DNA of 30,398 bases from an uncultured Kangiella sp. (GTDB lineage: Bacteria; Pseudomonadota; Gammaproteobacteria; Enterobacterales; DSM-103792): the NCBI GenBank assembly GCA_946481205.1, contig CAMLNB010000012.1, forward strand, positions 1 through 30,398, in the 5' to 3' direction. Positions within the stretch are counted from its first letter, which is position 1, and each line of letters opens with the position of its first letter. A model generated the notes under the pieces. The model was not told the origin of the DNA and searched no databases. It saw only the letters and a program-made list of their open reading frames with translations. This document shows positions 7,428 to 14,959 of this stretch, in pieces. The translations under genes and the position numbers were made by a program.

Positions 7428-7913
7428 ATGCAGCGTCAGGAAGTCGCTTCACGTCGCGCCCATGTGCGCGTCCAGCATCTGTTTATCATCAGCTTTTTTC
7501 TCGGCTACGGCCTGTTGGCGCACGCGGCGTTGCCGCCGGTGGTCGCCGAAGCTTTGCCCACTACCGAGGCTGTCGAAGCACCGTTCGAACTGAACCGCGA
7601 GCGCTGGCAGCGCTTTTTGCAAGCGAGCCGCGCGCGTTATCAGGCGCTGGCTGAAAAGGCGCAGATGCTGGAGTGGCCGCTGCAAGATGCTTGTGCCGAC
7701 ACCCAGCTGCCGCTGGCCGAGCGACGCGAGTGCTTGCGCGCCGATGTTTTCGCCCGCGCCGCGATGGAACAAGACGGCATGGTGCTGGAGGAGTATGCGC
7801 AGGTGCTGCATGTCGCGGTCAGTGTCGGCCCTGGCGCCAACGCGCATCAGCGTGGCCAGTTCCGACGTCTGCAGCAGGAATGGTGGCCGGATCGGCGCAC
7901 TGCCGAGCAGTGA
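7428..7913 (+). CDS. Unrecognised exported protein
   Basis: This 161-residue protein is one I do not recognise. Its N-terminus has basic residues (MQRQEVASRRAHVRVQH), a hydrophobic stretch (LFIISFFLGYGLLAHA, about residues 18-33) and AHA-ALP, resembling a Sec signal peptide cleaved near residue 33. The mature part is about 128 residues and largely helical, rich in Glu, Arg, Gln and Ala. It has exactly two cysteines there (DACADT and RRECLRA), 13 residues apart, which could form one disulfide in the periplasm. It ends EWWPDRRTAEQ. GC content and codon use look like its neighbours. It lies between queC and a Tat-type hydrolase, separated from both by 98 and 249 nt. Function unknown; an envelope role is only an inference from the signal. 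Confidence 0.75.
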   Translation: MQRQEVASRRAHVRVQHLFIISFFLGYGLLAHAALPPVVAEALPTTEAVEAPFELNRERWQRFLQASRARYQALAEKAQMLEWPLQDACADTQLPLAERRECLRADVFARAAMEQDGMVLEEYAQVLHVAVSVGPGANAHQRGQFRRLQQEWWPDRRTAEQ

Positions 7914-7934
7914 GCGCTAACCCTGATCAGCGAA

Positions 7935-7963
7935 TGTCGGTGAGTATTCGCTAGTCACCGACA
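7935..7963. repeat. Inverted repeat after the unknown gene
   Basis: TGTCGGTGA (7935-7943) and TCACCGACA (7955-7963) are perfect 9-nt inverted arms around an 11-nt spacer, with no T-tract after it. It lies 22 nt past the stop of the unknown exported gene. It could be a Rho-independent-like end structure or a binding site. The rest of 7914-8162 holds one smaller hairpin (TGCCGG 8063-8068 with CCGGCA 8075-8080) and no ORF I can support. Confidence 0.45.
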
Positions 7964-8162
7964 CTCGTTGCTGCACTCGCACAACGAACACGATTGCCCT
8001 GTCTCCATCCATCACGCTGGTGGCCGTCGATCGGCGCAGGCACCGCGGCGGCCAAAATCGCTTGCCGGATTCTGCCGGCAGCGGGCACCATCGCGCTGCT
8101 GCTGCATCAACCCAGCAGCGTTTGCCTCCATTTCCGATGTAGTGATCATCAGGGAGACCGTT

Positions 8163-9044
8163 ATGGCTGCCGTGCTACCTCCATCCTCTCGAACCACCGA
8201 AACCGATGAGCCCACTAGCGCCAGCCGGCGCGCGTTTGTCACCGCGGCGCTCAGCGGCAGTTTTGCCGCTGCCGTGGCGCCCGCGATTGGCAGCACCGTG
8301 ATTGCTACCGATACCGCCGGTCTGGAGGCGGGGGAAACGCGCATCAATGCCGGTGACATCGAGATGCTGGCGTATTACGCCAAACCGGTGGCGGGCAAGA
8401 ATCTGCCGATCGTCTTGCTGGTGCAGGAAATTTTCGGATTGCACGAACACATTCGCGATCTGGTGCGCCGGCTGGGCAAAGCCGGCTATCTGGCGATTGC
8501 GCCGAATCTGTATCAACGCCAAGGTGACCCGACCGCGATCAAGGACATAAACCAACTGGTGAAGGACATCGTCGCCAACGTGCCGGATGCGCAAGTGTTT
8601 CGGGATCTGGACGCCAGTGTCGTCTGGGCCGGTGGTCACGGTGGCGATGTCAACAAGCTCGCCGTCACCGGTTTCTGCTGGGGCGGCCGCATCACTTGGC
8701 TGTACAGCGCTTACAGCCCGGCGGTGAAAGCGGGCGTTGCCTGGTATGGCCGCCTGGTCGGCAACGCCAACGCGCTGCAACCATTGTATCCGCTCGATGT
8801 GGCGGCGCAACTGCATGCGCCGGTGCTCGGCTTGTACGGCGAAGCCGATGGCGGTATTCCGCTGGAGTCGGTCGAGAAAATGCGCGCCGCGCTTGCCGCC
8901 GCGAATGAGCCATCGGAAATCATCGTCTACCCGAAAGCGCCGCATGGCTTCAACGCCGATTACCGGCCGAGCTATGTCAGTGAGTTCGCCACCGACGGTT
9001 GGAAGCGCATGTTGGATTGGTTCAAAAAGCACGGGGTCAGCTGA
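8163..9044 (+). CDS. Dienelactone hydrolase family protein with Tat-type signal
   Basis: This 293-residue alpha/beta hydrolase is of the dienelactone hydrolase (carboxymethylenebutenolidase) family. The catalytic triad is visible as Cys172 in GFCWGGR, Asp229 in GEADGGIP and His261 in APHGFN. The early glutamate that orients the Cys is in LVQEIFGLHEH. The first ~50 residues precede the hydrolase fold and contain SRRAFVTAAL (Arg22-Arg23) followed by a small-residue hydrophobic run (SGSFAAAVAPAIG), matching a twin-arginine signal, so the enzyme is probably folded in the cytoplasm and exported. ATG 8163 follows GGGAG (8152-8156) at 6 nt. The open frame before it has no signal character. Substrate unknown; the family hydrolyses dienelactones and other small esters or lactones. 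Confidence 0.88.
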   Translation: MAAVLPPSSRTTETDEPTSASRRAFVTAALSGSFAAAVAPAIGSTVIATDTAGLEAGETRINAGDIEMLAYYAKPVAGKNLPIVLLVQEIFGLHEHIRDLVRRLGKAGYLAIAPNLYQRQGDPTAIKDINQLVKDIVANVPDAQVFRDLDASVVWAGGHGGDVNKLAVTGFCWGGRITWLYSAYSPAVKAGVAWYGRLVGNANALQPLYPLDVAAQLHAPVLGLYGEADGGIPLESVEKMRAALAAANEPSEIIVYPKAPHGFNADYRPSYVSEFATDGWKRMLDWFKKHGVS

Positions 9045-9117
9045 GCGATAGTTTCGAGCCGCCGTTTTGCCATAACCGGCAGTACGCGCTTCTCGCTAAG
9101 ATGTCAGCCCTGCCACG

Positions 9118-9141
9118 GCGGCGCGCAGACCAGCGCGCCGC
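9118..9141. repeat. GC-rich hairpin before the EamA transporter gene
   Basis: GCGGCGCGC (9118-9126) and GCGCGCCGC (9133-9141) form a perfect 9-bp stem with a 6-nt loop. No T-tract follows, so it is a weak terminator candidate for the hydrolase gene or a leader structure. The 115-nt gap 9045-9159 holds nothing else I can support. Confidence 0.4.
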
Positions 9142-9177
9142 TGTCATTTCCACAATCTGATGCATAACGGTTCGACG

Positions 9178-10059
9178 ATGAATGCTGCGACTTGGGGCCT
9201 GTACGGCCTCGCTGTGCTGATCTGGGGCTCGACCTGGTTGGTGATCACGTTTCAGCTCGGTCAGGTCGCACCGGAAGCGTCGATCGTTTATCGCTTTGCG
9301 CTGGCATCGGCGCTGCTGTTTGGCTGGGCTTTGCTGCGGCGCTTGCCGCTGGCGTTTGATCGCGCTGCCCACGGCCGATTTCTGCTGCAGGGCGTGTTTC
9401 TGTTCTGCGTCAATTTCATCCTGTTCTACCACAGCGAGCGCTTTATCAGTTCGGGACTGGTCGCACTCATTTGCTCCGGTATGGCTTTTTTCAACATGCT
9501 CGGCATGCGGCTGATTTTCGCCCAGCCGATCAAGCCCTTTGTTGCGCTCGGCTCGACCATCGGCATCGCTGGCATCGTCGTGGTGTTCTGGCCCGAGGTG
9601 CGGAATTTTGAAGCCGGTCATGCCGGCTGGCTCGGCATCAGCTTGGCGGCCGTTGCGACGGTCAGTGCCTCTTGCGGCAATCTGGTGTCGGTCAGCCAGC
9701 GCCGAGCCAATCTGCCGGTGGTGCAATCGACGGCCTGGGCCATGCTGTACGGCACCGGCCTGACGGCTGCTTATGCCGTGCTGGCCGGCATTCCGTTCGG
9801 CTTCCATCCGTCGCTGAAGTACGTCGCTTCGTTGGCCTATCTGGTGGTGTTCGGTTCGGTGGTCGCGTTCATGAGCTACCTGACCCTGATCGCGCGGGTC
9901 GGCGCCGACAAGGCCGCCTATGTGAACGTTACGGTGCCGATCGTGGCACTGCTGCTGTCGGCGCTGGTCGAAGGTTTCCGCTGGCAGCTGGCGACGGTGA
10001 TCGGCATCGGCCTGTCGCTGCTGGGCAACCTGCTGGTGATGCGGGCCGGCAAGCGCTGA
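9178..10059 (+). CDS. EamA/DMT-family inner-membrane transporter
   Basis: This 293-residue protein has about ten hydrophobic helices arranged as two EamA repeats. The first begins GLYGLAVLIWGSTWLVITFQLG and the second near WLGISLAAVATVSASCGNL. It belongs to the drug/metabolite transporter superfamily, whose members export or import amino acids, metabolites or drugs. The sequence does not show which. Typical features are the WGSTW motif in helix 1, an Arg after helix 2 (IVYRFALASALL) and the helix-9/10 pair VTVPIVALLLSALVEG and GIGLSLLGNLLVM. I chose ATG 9178 because it starts just before helix 1 and has a weak ACGG 7 nt upstream. ATG 9160, six codons earlier, is equally possible. A change to ndk and an independent promoter follows. 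Confidence 0.9.
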   Translation: MNAATWGLYGLAVLIWGSTWLVITFQLGQVAPEASIVYRFALASALLFGWALLRRLPLAFDRAAHGRFLLQGVFLFCVNFILFYHSERFISSGLVALICSGMAFFNMLGMRLIFAQPIKPFVALGSTIGIAGIVVVFWPEVRNFEAGHAGWLGISLAAVATVSASCGNLVSVSQRRANLPVVQSTAWAMLYGTGLTAAYAVLAGIPFGFHPSLKYVASLAYLVVFGSVVAFMSYLTLIARVGADKAAYVNVTVPIVALLLSALVEGFRWQLATVIGIGLSLLGNLLVMRAGKR

Positions 10060-10149
10060 GCCCTCGGCCCGGGTTGGCCTGCCCGTCGATGGTCCCGTCC
10101 GGGTACTGAAGTCCCTGTTTTTGGCTAGGTTTTGCCCGGCGCACAAGGG

Positions 10150-10155
10150 TATAAT
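10150..10155 (+). promoter_or_regulatory. Consensus -10 element of the ndk promoter
   Basis: A perfect TATAAT sits 76 nt before the ndk ATG, putting the transcript start near 10162 and giving a leader of about 70 nt. No good -35 is seen at 16-18 bp spacing. Six-base inverted arms (GCCCGG 10134-10139 and CCGGGC 10167-10172) flank it. Confidence 0.6.
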
Positions 10156-10220
10156 TCGCCGTTTTTCCGGGCGGACCCGGTCGGTCTGCCTTTCTCTGCA
10201 GGTTTTTGAACGTCCCTTTT

Positions 10221-10224
10221 GGAG
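10221..10224 (+). promoter_or_regulatory. Ribosome binding site selecting the ndk start
   Basis: GGAG lies 6 nt before ATG 10231. It rules out the in-frame TTG at 10219, which overlaps this site. Confidence 0.65.
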
Positions 10225-10230
10225 CTTTTC

Positions 10231-10662
10231 ATGGCTGTTGAACGCACCCTTTCCATCGTCAAGCCGGATGCTGTTGGCAAGAACGTTATTGGCGAAATTT
10301 TCACCCGCTTTGAACGTGCCGGTCTGAAGATCGTCGCGACCAAGATGAAGCACCTGAGCAAGGCCGAAGCCGAAGGCTTCTACGCCGAGCACAAAGAGCG
10401 TGGTTTCTTCGGCGCGCTGGTCGGCTTCATGACCTCGGGTCCGGTGGTGATCTCGGTGCTGGAAGGTGAGAACGCTGTGCTGCGTCACCGCGAAATTCTC
10501 GGCGCGACTGATCCGAAGAAAGCGCTGGCCGGCACCATTCGTGCTGACTACGCCGTTTCGGTTGATGAAAACGCAACGCACGGTTCCGATGCAGTGGCCT
10601 CGGCCGAGCGCGAAATCGCTTACTTCTTCAAAGCTGACGAAATCTGCCCGCGCACCCGCTAA
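10231..10662 (+). CDS. ndk: Nucleoside diphosphate kinase
   Basis: At 143 residues this is exactly the common bacterial length. It transfers the gamma-phosphate from ATP to nucleoside diphosphates through a phospho-histidine, balancing NTP and dNTP pools in the cytoplasm. His117 in NATHGSDAV is the phosphorylated residue. Other family motifs are [11 protein letters not shown] at the start, and [37 protein letters not shown] and [11 protein letters not shown]. It has its own consensus -10 and begins the conserved ndk-rlmN-pilW-rodZ-ispG-hisS-yfgM-bamB-der run. It is separated from rlmN by a 137-nt gap with a large palindrome. Confidence 0.98.
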   Translation: MAVERTLSIVKPDAVGKNVIGEIFTRFERAGLKIVATKMKHLSKAEAEGFYAEHKERGFFGALVGFMTSGPVVISVLEGENAVLRHREILGATDPKKALAGTIRADYAVSVDENATHGSDAVASAEREIAYFFKADEICPRTR

Positions 10663-10701
10663 GGCAGTCGCGCACGGCAGTGCGTGAGTCGTAGGCTGTA
10701 C

Positions 10702-10735
10702 GCCGGATCACGATCACCTGTGATCGTGATCCGGC
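10702..10735. repeat. 34-bp palindrome between ndk and rlmN
   Basis: Arms 10702-10717 (GCCGGATCACGATCAC) and 10720-10735 are perfect 16-nt reverse complements with only two bases between them. Each arm contains GATCAC twice. No T-tract follows, unlike the other terminators in this window. It may end the ndk transcript, or be a dimeric protein-binding site ahead of rlmN. Confidence 0.65.
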
Positions 10736-10738
10736 AAG

Positions 10739-10772
10739 TCCTGTAGCAAGGCAACCAAATCCTGTAACAAGG
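10739..10772 (+). repeat. Twin direct repeats upstream of rlmN
   Basis: TCCTGTAGCAAGG (10739-10751) and TCCTGTAACAAGG (10760-10772) match at 12 of 13 bases, with starts exactly 21 bp apart, i.e. on the same face of the helix. They follow the palindrome and end 27 nt before the rlmN start. Confidence 0.5.
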
Positions 10773-10799
10773 TCTCTTGATCCAGAGTGAGGAGTTTGT

Positions 10800-11918
10800 A
10801 TGACTGAGGCAGCACCCACCAGCAAAGTGAATCTGCTGGGGCTTGATACCCAAGGACTGGCTGATTTTTTTGCCAGCATCGGCGAGAAACCGTTCCGCGC
10901 CACCCAGGTGCTGAAGTGGATTCATCAACACGCGGTCGATGATTTCGACGCGATGTCGAACCTCAGCAAAGCGCTGCGGGAAAAACTCAAAGCCAGCGCG
11001 GAAATTCGTGGCCCGGAAGCGGTCACCGAACAAGTTTCCGCCGATGGCACCATCAAATGGGCCTTGCGCCTTGATGGTGGCCAACTGATTGAAACCGTCT
11101 TTATTCCCACCACCGATCGCGGCACCCTGTGCGTGTCTTCGCAGGTTGGTTGTGCACTCGATTGCGCGTTCTGTTCGACTGCGCAGCAAGGCTTCAACCG
11201 CAATCTCACCAGCGCCGAAATCATCGGTCAGGTTTGGCATGCCGTGCGCCGGCTTGGCGCGGTCGCTACCACCGGTGAGCGCAAAGTTACCAACGTCGTG
11301 ATGATGGGCATGGGCGAGCCATTGCTCAACTTCGACAATGTCGTCACCGCCATGGGCATGATGCTCGACGACAACGCTTACGGCCTGTCCAAGCGCCGCG
11401 TCACGCTGTCGACCTCCGGTGTGGTGCCAGGGCTGGAAAAGCTTGGCGACCATATCGATGTCGCACTGGCGCTCAGCCTGCACGCACCAAACAATGCCCT
11501 GCGCGACGAGCTGGTGCCGATCAACAAGAAATACCCGATCGAAGTGCTATTGCCGGCCGTCGAACGCTATCTGGAAAAATCGCTGGCTTCACGCGCCGTC
11601 ACCATCGAGTATGTGATGCTCGACGGCGTCAATGACAGCGACGTCCACGCCCGTGAGCTGGTCAAGCTGCTGAAGGACATTCCGAGCAAGATCAACCTGA
11701 TTCCGTTCAACCCGTTCCCGCAAACCCGTTTCACCTGTTCGAGCGATGAGCGAATTGAGCGGTTTGGCCAGATTTTGATGAATGCCGGCTTTACCGTAGT
11801 GACCCGGCGCACCCGTGGCGATGACATCGACGCGGCCTGCGGCCAGCTGGTTGGCAAGGTCAATGATCGGACCCGGCGCAGTCAGCAAAAAAGCATTTCT
11901 GTCCAAAACTTGGCATGA
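10800..11918 (+). CDS. rlmN: Dual-specificity 23S rRNA/tRNA adenine-C2 methyltransferase RlmN
   Basis: This 372-residue radical SAM enzyme methylates C2 of A2503 in 23S rRNA and A37 of certain tRNAs. The cluster cysteines are Cys118, Cys122 and Cys125 ([11 protein letters not shown]). Cys347 in [10 protein letters not shown] is the equivalent of the methyl-carrying Cys355 of E. coli. [14 protein letters not shown] is the SAM-binding GEP motif, and the N-terminal [14 protein letters not shown] region belongs to the RNA-binding domain. The start ATG follows GAGGAG (10789-10794) at 5 nt. The pilW ribosome site GAGGAA overlaps its stop codon, so the two genes are probably cotranscribed. It should affect ribosome fidelity and intrinsic sensitivity to peptidyl-transferase antibiotics, as in other bacteria. 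Confidence 0.97.
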   Translation: MTEAAPTSKVNLLGLDTQGLADFFASIGEKPFRATQVLKWIHQHAVDDFDAMSNLSKALREKLKASAEIRGPEAVTEQVSADGTIKWALRLDGGQLIETVFIPTTDRGTLCVSSQVGCALDCAFCSTAQQGFNRNLTSAEIIGQVWHAVRRLGAVATTGERKVTNVVMMGMGEPLLNFDNVVTAMGMMLDDNAYGLSKRRVTLSTSGVVPGLEKLGDHIDVALALSLHAPNNALRDELVPINKKYPIEVLLPAVERYLEKSLASRAVTIEYVMLDGVNDSDVHARELVKLLKDIPSKINLIPFNPFPQTRFTCSSDERIERFGQILMNAGFTVVTRRTRGDDIDAACGQLVGKVNDRTRRSQQKSISVQNLA

Positions 11919-11931
11919 GGAATACAGAACG

Positions 11932-12705
11932 ATGAAACAATGCCTGACCGTCTGTGCTGTGCTGTTGCTGCTGAGCGCTTGTGGTGGCGCTTCGAAACCT
12001 GATCCGGACAATCTGGCATCTGAAAATCGTACCAAGGCGGCGGAAGCTCGCTTGCACGCCGCCAGCGGTTATTTGGACGCCGGCCAGCTCGACCGCGCCA
12101 AGTTCCATCTGGAAAAAGCCTTGGCCCATGATCCGAACAATGCCGGCGTGCAATCGGCTCTGGGTTATTACTATTCGCTGGTCGGTGAAACCGCACGCGC
12201 CGAGAGCCATTTCGACAAAGCGTTCCGGCTCGACAGCAAGAATCCGGCGGTGTTGGACTTGTACGGCGTTTACCTGTGTCGGCAAGGCAAGTACAGCAAA
12301 GCGCAAGACATGTTTGAACGGGCAATCGCCATTTCGTCCAACCCGAGAATGGCGTCGGCGCTGGAAAATGCTGGCTTGTGTGCACTGCGCAGCGCCGGTC
12401 CGGAGAAAGCGGAAGAATATTTCCGTCGCTCCTTGCAGCACAATCCGAAACAGCCGAACGCGCTGCTGGAAATGGCGGCGCGCGAAGTCGAGCTGCAGCG
12501 TTTTGATCGCGCCAAAGGCTATTACGATCGTTTCAAAGAAGTGGGGCGTGATTCGTCGCGTTCGTTGTGGGTGGGTATTCAGTTAGCACATGCGTTGCGC
12601 GACAAGGACATGGTTGCCAGCCTCGGCCTGAAACTTGAACGGCTCTTCCCGGACTCGGATGAAGCTGATCTCTACGCAGACAAAAAACAACAATGGCGGA
12701 ATTGA
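11932..12705 (+). CDS. pilW: PilW/PilF, type IV pilus outer-membrane lipoprotein (pilotin)
   Basis: This 257-residue lipoprotein made of TPR repeats is called PilF in Pseudomonas and PilW in other families; it helps the PilQ secretin assemble in the outer membrane. Residues 1-16 are the lipoprotein signal with lipobox LSA-C (Cys17). TPR units are visible at about 42-75 (ASGYLDAGQLDRAKFHLEKA), 78-110 (SALGYYYSLVGETARAESHF), 113-145 (YGVYLCRQGKYSKAQDMF) and 185-215. The location between rlmN and rodZ is the conserved one. GAGGAA lies 9 nt before ATG 11932; the frame upstream of it overlaps rlmN. Its 3' end overlaps rodZ by 13 nt. Confidence 0.93.
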   Translation: MKQCLTVCAVLLLLSACGGASKPDPDNLASENRTKAAEARLHAASGYLDAGQLDRAKFHLEKALAHDPNNAGVQSALGYYYSLVGETARAESHFDKAFRLDSKNPAVLDLYGVYLCRQGKYSKAQDMFERAIAISSNPRMASALENAGLCALRSAGPEKAEEYFRRSLQHNPKQPNALLEMAAREVELQRFDRAKGYYDRFKEVGRDSSRSLWVGIQLAHALRDKDMVASLGLKLERLFPDSDEADLYADKKQQWRN

Positions 12706-13724
12706 GTCAAGAACAGCCGTCGACTTCGGCGGCACCGATGGTCGGGCCCGGCGCGCAATTGAAAGCCGGCCGGGAAGCGCAGCAACAAAGTCTGGAACAG
12801 GCCGCACGGCATTTGCGGCTCGATGAACCGACCTTGGCGGCCATTGAGGCGGATCAATATCCCGCACACGTACCGGCAACGTTTCTGCGCGGCTATTTGC
12901 GCGCTTACGCCAAATGGCTGGAGCTACCGGCGGATGCAATTGTCGCGGCTTACAACGCCAAGCATCCGGATGAAGCGCAGCTCGCGGGTTTGAAGAATCT
13001 GTTGGCCTTGCCGGAAAGCTCGCAGGGACCGAGCCGGAAATGGTTGGGCGGTGTCGTGCTGGTGCTGGCGCTCGTTGCGGTGGTTGTGGCTGGCGTAATT
13101 TGGGTGCCGGGCGACTGGCTGCAGCGCCTGAAAACCAGTGACGCTACCGCGACGACCGACGTTGCCATTGATGATCTGCAGCCGACAGAAGCCAGCAGTG
13201 GTGAATTGTCGCTGCAATTGCCGCCGGAACAACCGCTCAGCGAACCCTCAGTGACCGGCGAGATTGCACTGGAGACGGCTCCGGTCAGCGCTGAACCAAG
13301 CGCGGACGGTGCCAAACCGGCAGCGTCGGCTCCCGCTGGCGGCGTGGTCGCGCCGATTTCGACGCCGAGCTCGCCATCGAGTGCAACAACAGGCTCGACA
13401 ACCGGTTCGACAGCAGCTTTGCCATCGACAACGAACGCTGCCATTTCGACCGCAGCGCCGATTCCTGGCGTCGGCGAAACGCTGGAGTTGGTGTTCGTTG
13501 AAGATTGTTGGATTCGCGTGACTGATGCCAGCGGCAATGTCTTGTCGGTGGGCATCAAGCAGAACGGTCAGCGCATCCGTTTGTCTGGCCCGGCGCCATT
13601 GACGGTGGTGCTTGGCAACCCTCCGGGTGTGCAGTTGCGGCATAACGGTCGACCGGTGGATTTGTCGCCGTACCCGGCCAGCCGACCGGCAACATTGACT
13701 TTGCAACAACAGGCGAACGACTGA
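12693..13724 (+). CDS. rodZ: RodZ, cytoskeletal cell-shape protein
   Basis: This 343-residue bitopic inner-membrane protein links cytoplasmic MreB to the cell-wall elongation complex. Residues about 18-90 form the helix-turn-helix-like MreB-binding domain (GAQLKAGREAQQQSLEQAAR and PATFLRGYLRAYAKWLELPA). Residues 117-138 are the membrane helix (WLGGVVLVLALVAVVVAGVIW). Residues about 140-265 are a low-complexity Ser/Thr/Ala/Pro linker. Residues about 267-340 are the periplasmic RodZ C-terminal beta domain (LELVFVEDCWIRVTDASGNVL and LGNPPGVQLRHNGRPVDLSP). The gene starts inside pilW, so translation is probably coupled. Downstream ispG follows after 36 nt, as is usual. Confidence 0.94.
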   Translation: MAELSQEQPSTSAAPMVGPGAQLKAGREAQQQSLEQAARHLRLDEPTLAAIEADQYPAHVPATFLRGYLRAYAKWLELPADAIVAAYNAKHPDEAQLAGLKNLLALPESSQGPSRKWLGGVVLVLALVAVVVAGVIWVPGDWLQRLKTSDATATTDVAIDDLQPTEASSGELSLQLPPEQPLSEPSVTGEIALETAPVSAEPSADGAKPAASAPAGGVVAPISTPSSPSSATTGSTTGSTAALPSTTNAAISTAAPIPGVGETLELVFVEDCWIRVTDASGNVLSVGIKQNGQRIRLSGPAPLTVVLGNPPGVQLRHNGRPVDLSPYPASRPATLTLQQQAND

Positions 13725-13760
13725 GTTCGGTTTGGCCAATCGTAGGGCGAGTGCAACGGT

Positions 13761-14897
13761 ATGAAAGGGCAGTCATGGATCGTACGGCGCAAGACGCGCC
13801 AGATTCGGGTCGGCAATGTGCTGGTCGGCGGTGATGCGCCGATCAGTGTGCAGAGCATGACCAATACCGAAACGACCGATGTCGATGCCACGGTCGCGCA
13901 GATCGTCCAGCTTGCCAATGCCGGTGCCGATATCGTCCGGGTATCGGTGCCCACCATGGATGCCGCCGAAGCGTTCCGCTTAATCAAGCAGCGCTCGCCA
14001 ATCCCGCTGGTGGCCGATATCCATTTCGATTACCGCATCGCGCTGAAAGTGGCCGAATACGGCGTCGATTGCCTGCGCATCAATCCGGGCAATATCGGCA
14101 AGGAAGAGCGCGTGCGTGCCGTGGTCGATGCCGCGCGTGACAAAGGCATTCCGATCCGCATCGGCGTCAATGCCGGCTCGCTGGAAAAAGATCTGCAGGA
14201 AAAATACGGCGAGCCGACGCCGGAAGCTCTGGTCGAGTCAGCGTTTCGCCATGTCGATATTCTCGACAAGCTGAACTTTCACGATTTCAAACTCAGTTTG
14301 AAATCCTCGAACGTGTTCATGGCGGTCAGCGCTTATCGTTTGATTGCCAAGCAGATCGACAACCCCTTGCATCTCGGCATCACCGAAGCAGGCGCCTTCC
14401 GCACCGGTACGGTCAAATCCTCGGTCGGTTTGGGCATGCTGCTGGCCGAAGGCATCGGCGACACGATCCGGATTTCGCTGGCCGCCGATCCGGTTGAAGA
14501 AGTGAAAGTCGGCTGGGATATTTTGAAATCCTTGGGCTTGCGCAACCGCGGCGTCAACATCATTGCCTGCCCGACCTGCTCGCGTGCCGAGTTTGATGTG
14601 ATCGGCACCGTCAATGAGTTGGAGCGGCGGCTGGAAGATGTCCGCGAACCGCTGGATGTCTCGGTGATTGGTTGCGTGGTCAACGGCCCCGGTGAAGCAG
14701 GTGAAACCGATGTCGGCCTGACCGGTGGTTTCAGCGGTTCGATGCTGTATTTCGACGGCGAAAAGCACGAAAAAATTCCGAATGCTGAGATCATCGACCG
14801 TTTGGAAAAAGCCGTGCGCGGCAAGCTGGCCGAACGGGAAGCGCAGCACAGCGCGGCCGCCAAAGGCGCCGAGCGGCTGACGGTGAAGAACGCCTGA
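13761..14897 (+). CDS. ispG: 4-hydroxy-3-methylbut-2-en-1-yl diphosphate synthase IspG
   Basis: This 378-residue enzyme carries out the penultimate step of the MEP isoprenoid pathway, reductive ring opening of MEcPP to HMBPP, using a [4Fe-4S] cluster. The cluster ligands are visible as Cys270 and Cys273 (IACPTCSR), Cys305 (GCVVNGPGE) and Glu312, the same numbers I recall for E. coli. The N-terminal TIM barrel includes [19 protein letters not shown] and the LRINPGNIG motif. The C-terminal tail is Ala/Lys-rich and slightly longer than in E. coli. There is a purine-rich GGGCGAG about 10 nt before the ATG. The 62-nt gap to hisS contains an 11-mer (CGGCTGACGGT) that also occurs near the ispG end. 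Confidence 0.97.
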   Translation: MKGQSWIVRRKTRQIRVGNVLVGGDAPISVQSMTNTETTDVDATVAQIVQLANAGADIVRVSVPTMDAAEAFRLIKQRSPIPLVADIHFDYRIALKVAEYGVDCLRINPGNIGKEERVRAVVDAARDKGIPIRIGVNAGSLEKDLQEKYGEPTPEALVESAFRHVDILDKLNFHDFKLSLKSSNVFMAVSAYRLIAKQIDNPLHLGITEAGAFRTGTVKSSVGLGMLLAEGIGDTIRISLAADPVEEVKVGWDILKSLGLRNRGVNIIACPTCSRAEFDVIGTVNELERRLEDVREPLDVSVIGCVVNGPGEAGETDVGLTGGFSGSMLYFDGEKHEKIPNAEIIDRLEKAVRGKLAEREAQHSAAAKGAERLTVKNA

Positions 14898-14940
14898 GAA
14901 GAATGCAATCGACCGGCACAAACGGCTGACGGTCGCAAAC
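14874..14940 (+). repeat. Short imperfect direct repeat at the ispG-hisS junction
   Basis: CGGCTGACGGT occurs at 14874-14884 (end of ispG) and again at 14923-14933 (intergenic), 49 nt apart. Both copies are followed by four unmatched bases and then AACG (15 of 19 bases identical). It may be the remnant of a small duplication. Confidence 0.35.
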
Positions 14941-14947
14941 GAAACTA

Positions 14948-14953
14948 GTGGAT
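14948..14953 (+). promoter_or_regulatory. Likely ribosome binding site for the hisS GTG start
   Basis: GTGGAT (preceded by A) lies 6 nt before GTG 14960. This supports starting hisS at 14960 rather than at the in-frame GTG 14948, which is itself part of the site. Confidence 0.45.
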
Positions 14954-14959
14954 AGCGTA

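Noticed and set aside
9067..9102. Promoter for the EamA gene (TTGCCA and TAAGAT)
   Set aside because: Spacing is 24 bp, too long for a sigma-70 promoter.
9037..10581. 514-codon open frame on the - strand across the EamA gene and ndk
   Set aside because: It lies antisense to two recognised genes and the ndk promoter, with composition typical of a shadow frame (His, Gln, Arg rich) and no motif.
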